DNA from: Thermaurantimonas aggregans
GTDB taxonomy: Bacteria; Bacteroidota; Bacteroidia; Flavobacteriales; Schleiferiaceae
DNA: 64,000 nucleotides
Direction of reading: 5' to 3'
Assembly (NCBI RefSeq): GCF_003851885.1
Contig: NZ_BHZE01000013.1
Coordinates: 1 to 64,000, forward strand
Translations under genes and position numbers: made by a program
Notes under the pieces: generated by a model
What the model was told of the DNA's origin: nothing
Seen by the model: the letters and a program-made list of their open reading frames with translations, nothing else
The model's database searches: none
In this document: positions 62,273 to 64,000 of the stretch, piece after piece
Layout: every line of letters starts with the position of its first letter
Numbering within the stretch: the stretch's first letter is position 1

Positions 62273-62280
62273 TACATTTG
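62273..62280 (+). promoter_or_regulatory. -7 element of the hppA promoter
   Basis: TACATTTG followed by CAGCCG, 40 nt before the ATG. A full -7 match; the -33 region has no TTG at the standard distance. Confidence 0.5.
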
Positions 62281-62319
62281 CAGCCGTTTTTTTAAGAATG
62301 AATTGAAAATCAGATTATT

Positions 62320-64000
62320 ATGATGCATTCGATACTGTATTTGGTTCCGTTAATGGGCGCTTTAGGGCTCATTGCGATGTTTGTTAAATCTTCTTGGGTC
62401 GAAAAACAAGATGCCGGCGAACAAAAAATGCGCGATTTGGCCGGCTATATTGCCAGCGGAGCAATGGCTTTTCTAAAGGCTGAGTGGAAAATACTCGGCT
62501 ACTTTGCCGCTATTGCTATGCTGCTGCTCGCATGGCTGGGTACGCAAACACACAATTCGAGTCCAGTAATTGCGATTGCGTTTATCATTGGCGCTGTTTT
62601 CTCAGCCACCGCAGGTTACATAGGTATGCGCATAGCTACTAAGGCGAATGTGCGCACTACTCAAGCTGCGCGCAGCGGATTGGCTAAGGCGCTTAAAGTT
62701 TCTTTCACAGGTGGCAGCGTGATGGGTATCGGTGTTGCTAGCCTTGCTGTACTCGGATTAGGTGGTTTGTTTATTGTTTTTTACTATATGTACGTGGTAA
62801 GTGTAGGCGGCAATGTGAACGGTGACGAAATGGCTACTGCCCTTGAGGTGCTTGCCGGTTTTTCTCTCGGTGCCGAGTCAATTGCCCTATTTGCCCGTGT
62901 TGGTGGCGGTATTTACACCAAGGCTGCTGACGTAGGTGCTGACTTAGTAGGTAAAGTAGAAGCTGGCATACCTGAAGACGACGTGCGCAACCCTGCAACC
63001 ATAGCTGACAATGTGGGCGATAACGTAGGCGACGTAGCCGGTATGGGAGCTGACCTCTTTGGTTCTTACGTGGCTACCATTTTGGCTACAATGGTATTAG
63101 GGAGAGAAATTGCATCAAACGATAGCTTCGGAGGAATAGCTCCAGTAATACTTCCGATGATACTTGCCGGTCTTGGACTGATCTTTTCAATTGTAGGTAT
63201 GCAATTGGTGCGCATCTCTGACGATAAGGGCAATGTGCAAAAAGCACTTAATTTAGGAAACTGGGGCTCAATCGTGCTTACAGCTATTGCTTCCTACTTT
63301 GCTGTAATGTATATCTTGCCCGAAAATATGGAAATTCGCGGGTATGCCTTTACAAACATTCAGGTATTTTATTCCATCATTCTCGGTTTGATCGTTGGGG
63401 CTCTTATGAGCATTATTACAGAATATTACACTTCAATGGGCAAGCGTCCTGTGAATTCGATTGTGAAGCAGTCAGCTACCGGACATGCAACCAACATCAT
63501 TGGTGGGCTTTCTGTTGGTATGGAAAGTACCGTTCTGCCGATCATTGTTTTGGCAGCTGGTATTTATGGCTCGTATCAGCTTGCAGGCCTATATGGCGTA
63601 GGAATAGCAGCTGCTGGTATGATGGCAACCACTGCTATGCAGCTGGCCATTGATGCCTTCGGCCCCATTGCTGATAATGCTGGCGGTATAGCTGAAATGA
63701 GCCAGTTACCAGAAGAGGTGCGTCACCGTACTGACATACTTGATGCAGTAGGAAATACCACTGCCGCTACTGGAAAGGGTTTCGCCATAGCTTCTGCTGC
63801 CCTTACCTCGCTAGCCCTGTTTGCTGCTTTTGTTGGTGTAGCAGGTATTGATGCCATCAACATTTACAAAGCTGACGTGCTTGCGGGGCTATTTATCGGC
63901 GGCATGATCCCATTTATCTTTTCTTCACTGGCCATTGCAGCTGTAGGTCGCGCTGCAATGGACATGGTGAACGAAGTGCGCCGTCAGTTCCGCGAAATTC
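62320..64000 (+). CDS. hppA: Membrane-bound pyrophosphatase, K+-dependent type (partial)
   Basis: An ion-pumping pyrophosphatase that couples PPi hydrolysis to H+ or Na+ export; 560 codons are in the window and the 3' end lies beyond it. Substrate motifs are intact: DVGADLVGKVE at residues 204-214 and NPATIADNVGDNVGDVAGMGADLFG after it, split here as NPATIADNVGDNVGD and VAGMGADLFG. At GNTTAATGKG (478-487) the Ala482 and Gly485 are those of K+-dependent members; K+-independent ones have Lys and Thr. Na+ versus H+ specificity cannot be decided here. ATG 62320 is followed by a second ATG. Confidence 0.95.
   Translation, partial: MMHSILYLVPLMGALGLIAMFVKSSWVEKQDAGEQKMRDLAGYIASGAMAFLKAEWKILGYFAAIAMLLLAWLGTQTHNSSPVIAIAFIIGAVFSATAGYIGMRIATKANVRTTQAARSGLAKALKVSFTGGSVMGIGVASLAVLGLGGLFIVFYYMYVVSVGGNVNGDEMATALEVLAGFSLGAESIALFARVGGGIYTKAADVGADLVGKVEAGIPEDDVRNPATIADNVGDNVGDVAGMGADLFGSYVATILATMVLGREIASNDSFGGIAPVILPMILAGLGLIFSIVGMQLVRISDDKGNVQKALNLGNWGSIVLTAIASYFAVMYILPENMEIRGYAFTNIQVFYSIILGLIVGALMSIITEYYTSMGKRPVNSIVKQSATGHATNIIGGLSVGMESTVLPIIVLAAGIYGSYQLAGLYGVGIAAAGMMATTAMQLAIDAFGPIADNAGGIAEMSQLPEEVRHRTDILDAVGNTTAATGKGFAIASAALTSLALFAAFVGVAGIDAINIYKADVLAGLFIGGMIPFIFSSLAIAAVGRAAMDMVNEVRRQFREI

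Overview
This window is chromosomal DNA from a member of the Bacteroidota. Several lines of sequence evidence agree: promoters of the Bacteroidota type (a -33 TTG or CTG, then about 19-21 bp, then TAnnTTTG) instead of -35/-10 boxes; FtsZ, MraY and MurE of Bacteroidota type; a lone TonB-dependent receptor under a TPP riboswitch; an ExbB-X-ExbD-ExbD operon; DUF1599 and DoxX (BT_3928-like) proteins; and carotenoid genes typical of pigmented marine or freshwater members. Shine-Dalgarno sequences are weak and TTG/GTG starts are frequent (coaX, mraZ, menF, menD and others). I saw no insertion sequence, prophage, CRISPR array, rRNA or integron. It reads as core genome with a few lineage-specific genes.

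Layout. (1) 1-8.1 kb: tRNA-Phe on the minus strand shares a face-to-face promoter with a plus-strand operon. That operon holds coaX, an outer-membrane protein, a TPR protein, lptC, a 72-aa membrane protein and a CNNM/CorC-type protein, followed by a PpiD-like chaperone. (2) 8.1-24.8 kb, minus strand: trxB, then the complete dcw cluster read from mraZ to ftsZ (mraZ, rsmH, ftsL, ftsI, murE, mraY, murD, ftsW, murG, murC, ftsQ, ftsA, ftsZ). It has many 1-4 nt overlaps and lacks murF, murB and ddl. (3) 25.2-32.6 kb, plus strand: uvrC, a patatin fused to a barrel, an AT-rich membrane protein, a duplicated DUF1599 protein, a DoxX-type protein and an orphan DppB-like permease. (4) 32.6-38.4 kb, minus strand: queD-like, fabD, paaG-like, menF, menD and a flippase-like membrane protein. 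(5) 38.4-41.1 kb: a TonB receptor behind a TPP riboswitch, so probably a thiamine or thiamine-precursor importer. (6) 41.1-46.9 kb: a LuxE-like acyl-protein synthetase, a lipoprotein, tatD, ansA, tRNA-Ser and the Exb proton-channel operon. (7) 47.1-49.8 kb, minus strand: rplM-rpsI-rpsB-tsf with a structured leader before rpsB. (8) 50.3-56.6 kb: a lipoprotein, an unassigned outer-membrane barrel, an alpha/beta hydrolase, a nucleoside phosphorylase, yidD, cysS and tRNA-Leu. (9) 56.6-59.2 kb, minus strand: a carotenoid trio (desaturase, CruF-like, CrtZ-like) consistent with a myxol- or saproxanthin-like monocyclic xanthophyll. (10) 59.3-64 kb: an AbgT-type transporter, a FecR-like protein and the start of a K+-dependent membrane pyrophosphatase (hppA) that runs off the window.

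Many of the genes serve the cell envelope: peptidoglycan precursors and division (dcw), lipopolysaccharide export (lptC), periplasmic folding (PpiD), outer-membrane transport energy (Exb) and its client (TonB receptor), membrane insertion (yidD), quinone synthesis and carotenoids. I found no clearly new defence or mobile system. The points most worth a second look are regulatory: the interleaved divergent promoter at coaX/tRNA-Phe, the riboswitch-receptor pair with a hairpin over the start codon, MraZ-like boxes on both sides of the mraZ-uvrC intergenic region, and the rpsB leader. Several lineage-specific proteins of unknown role also stand out.
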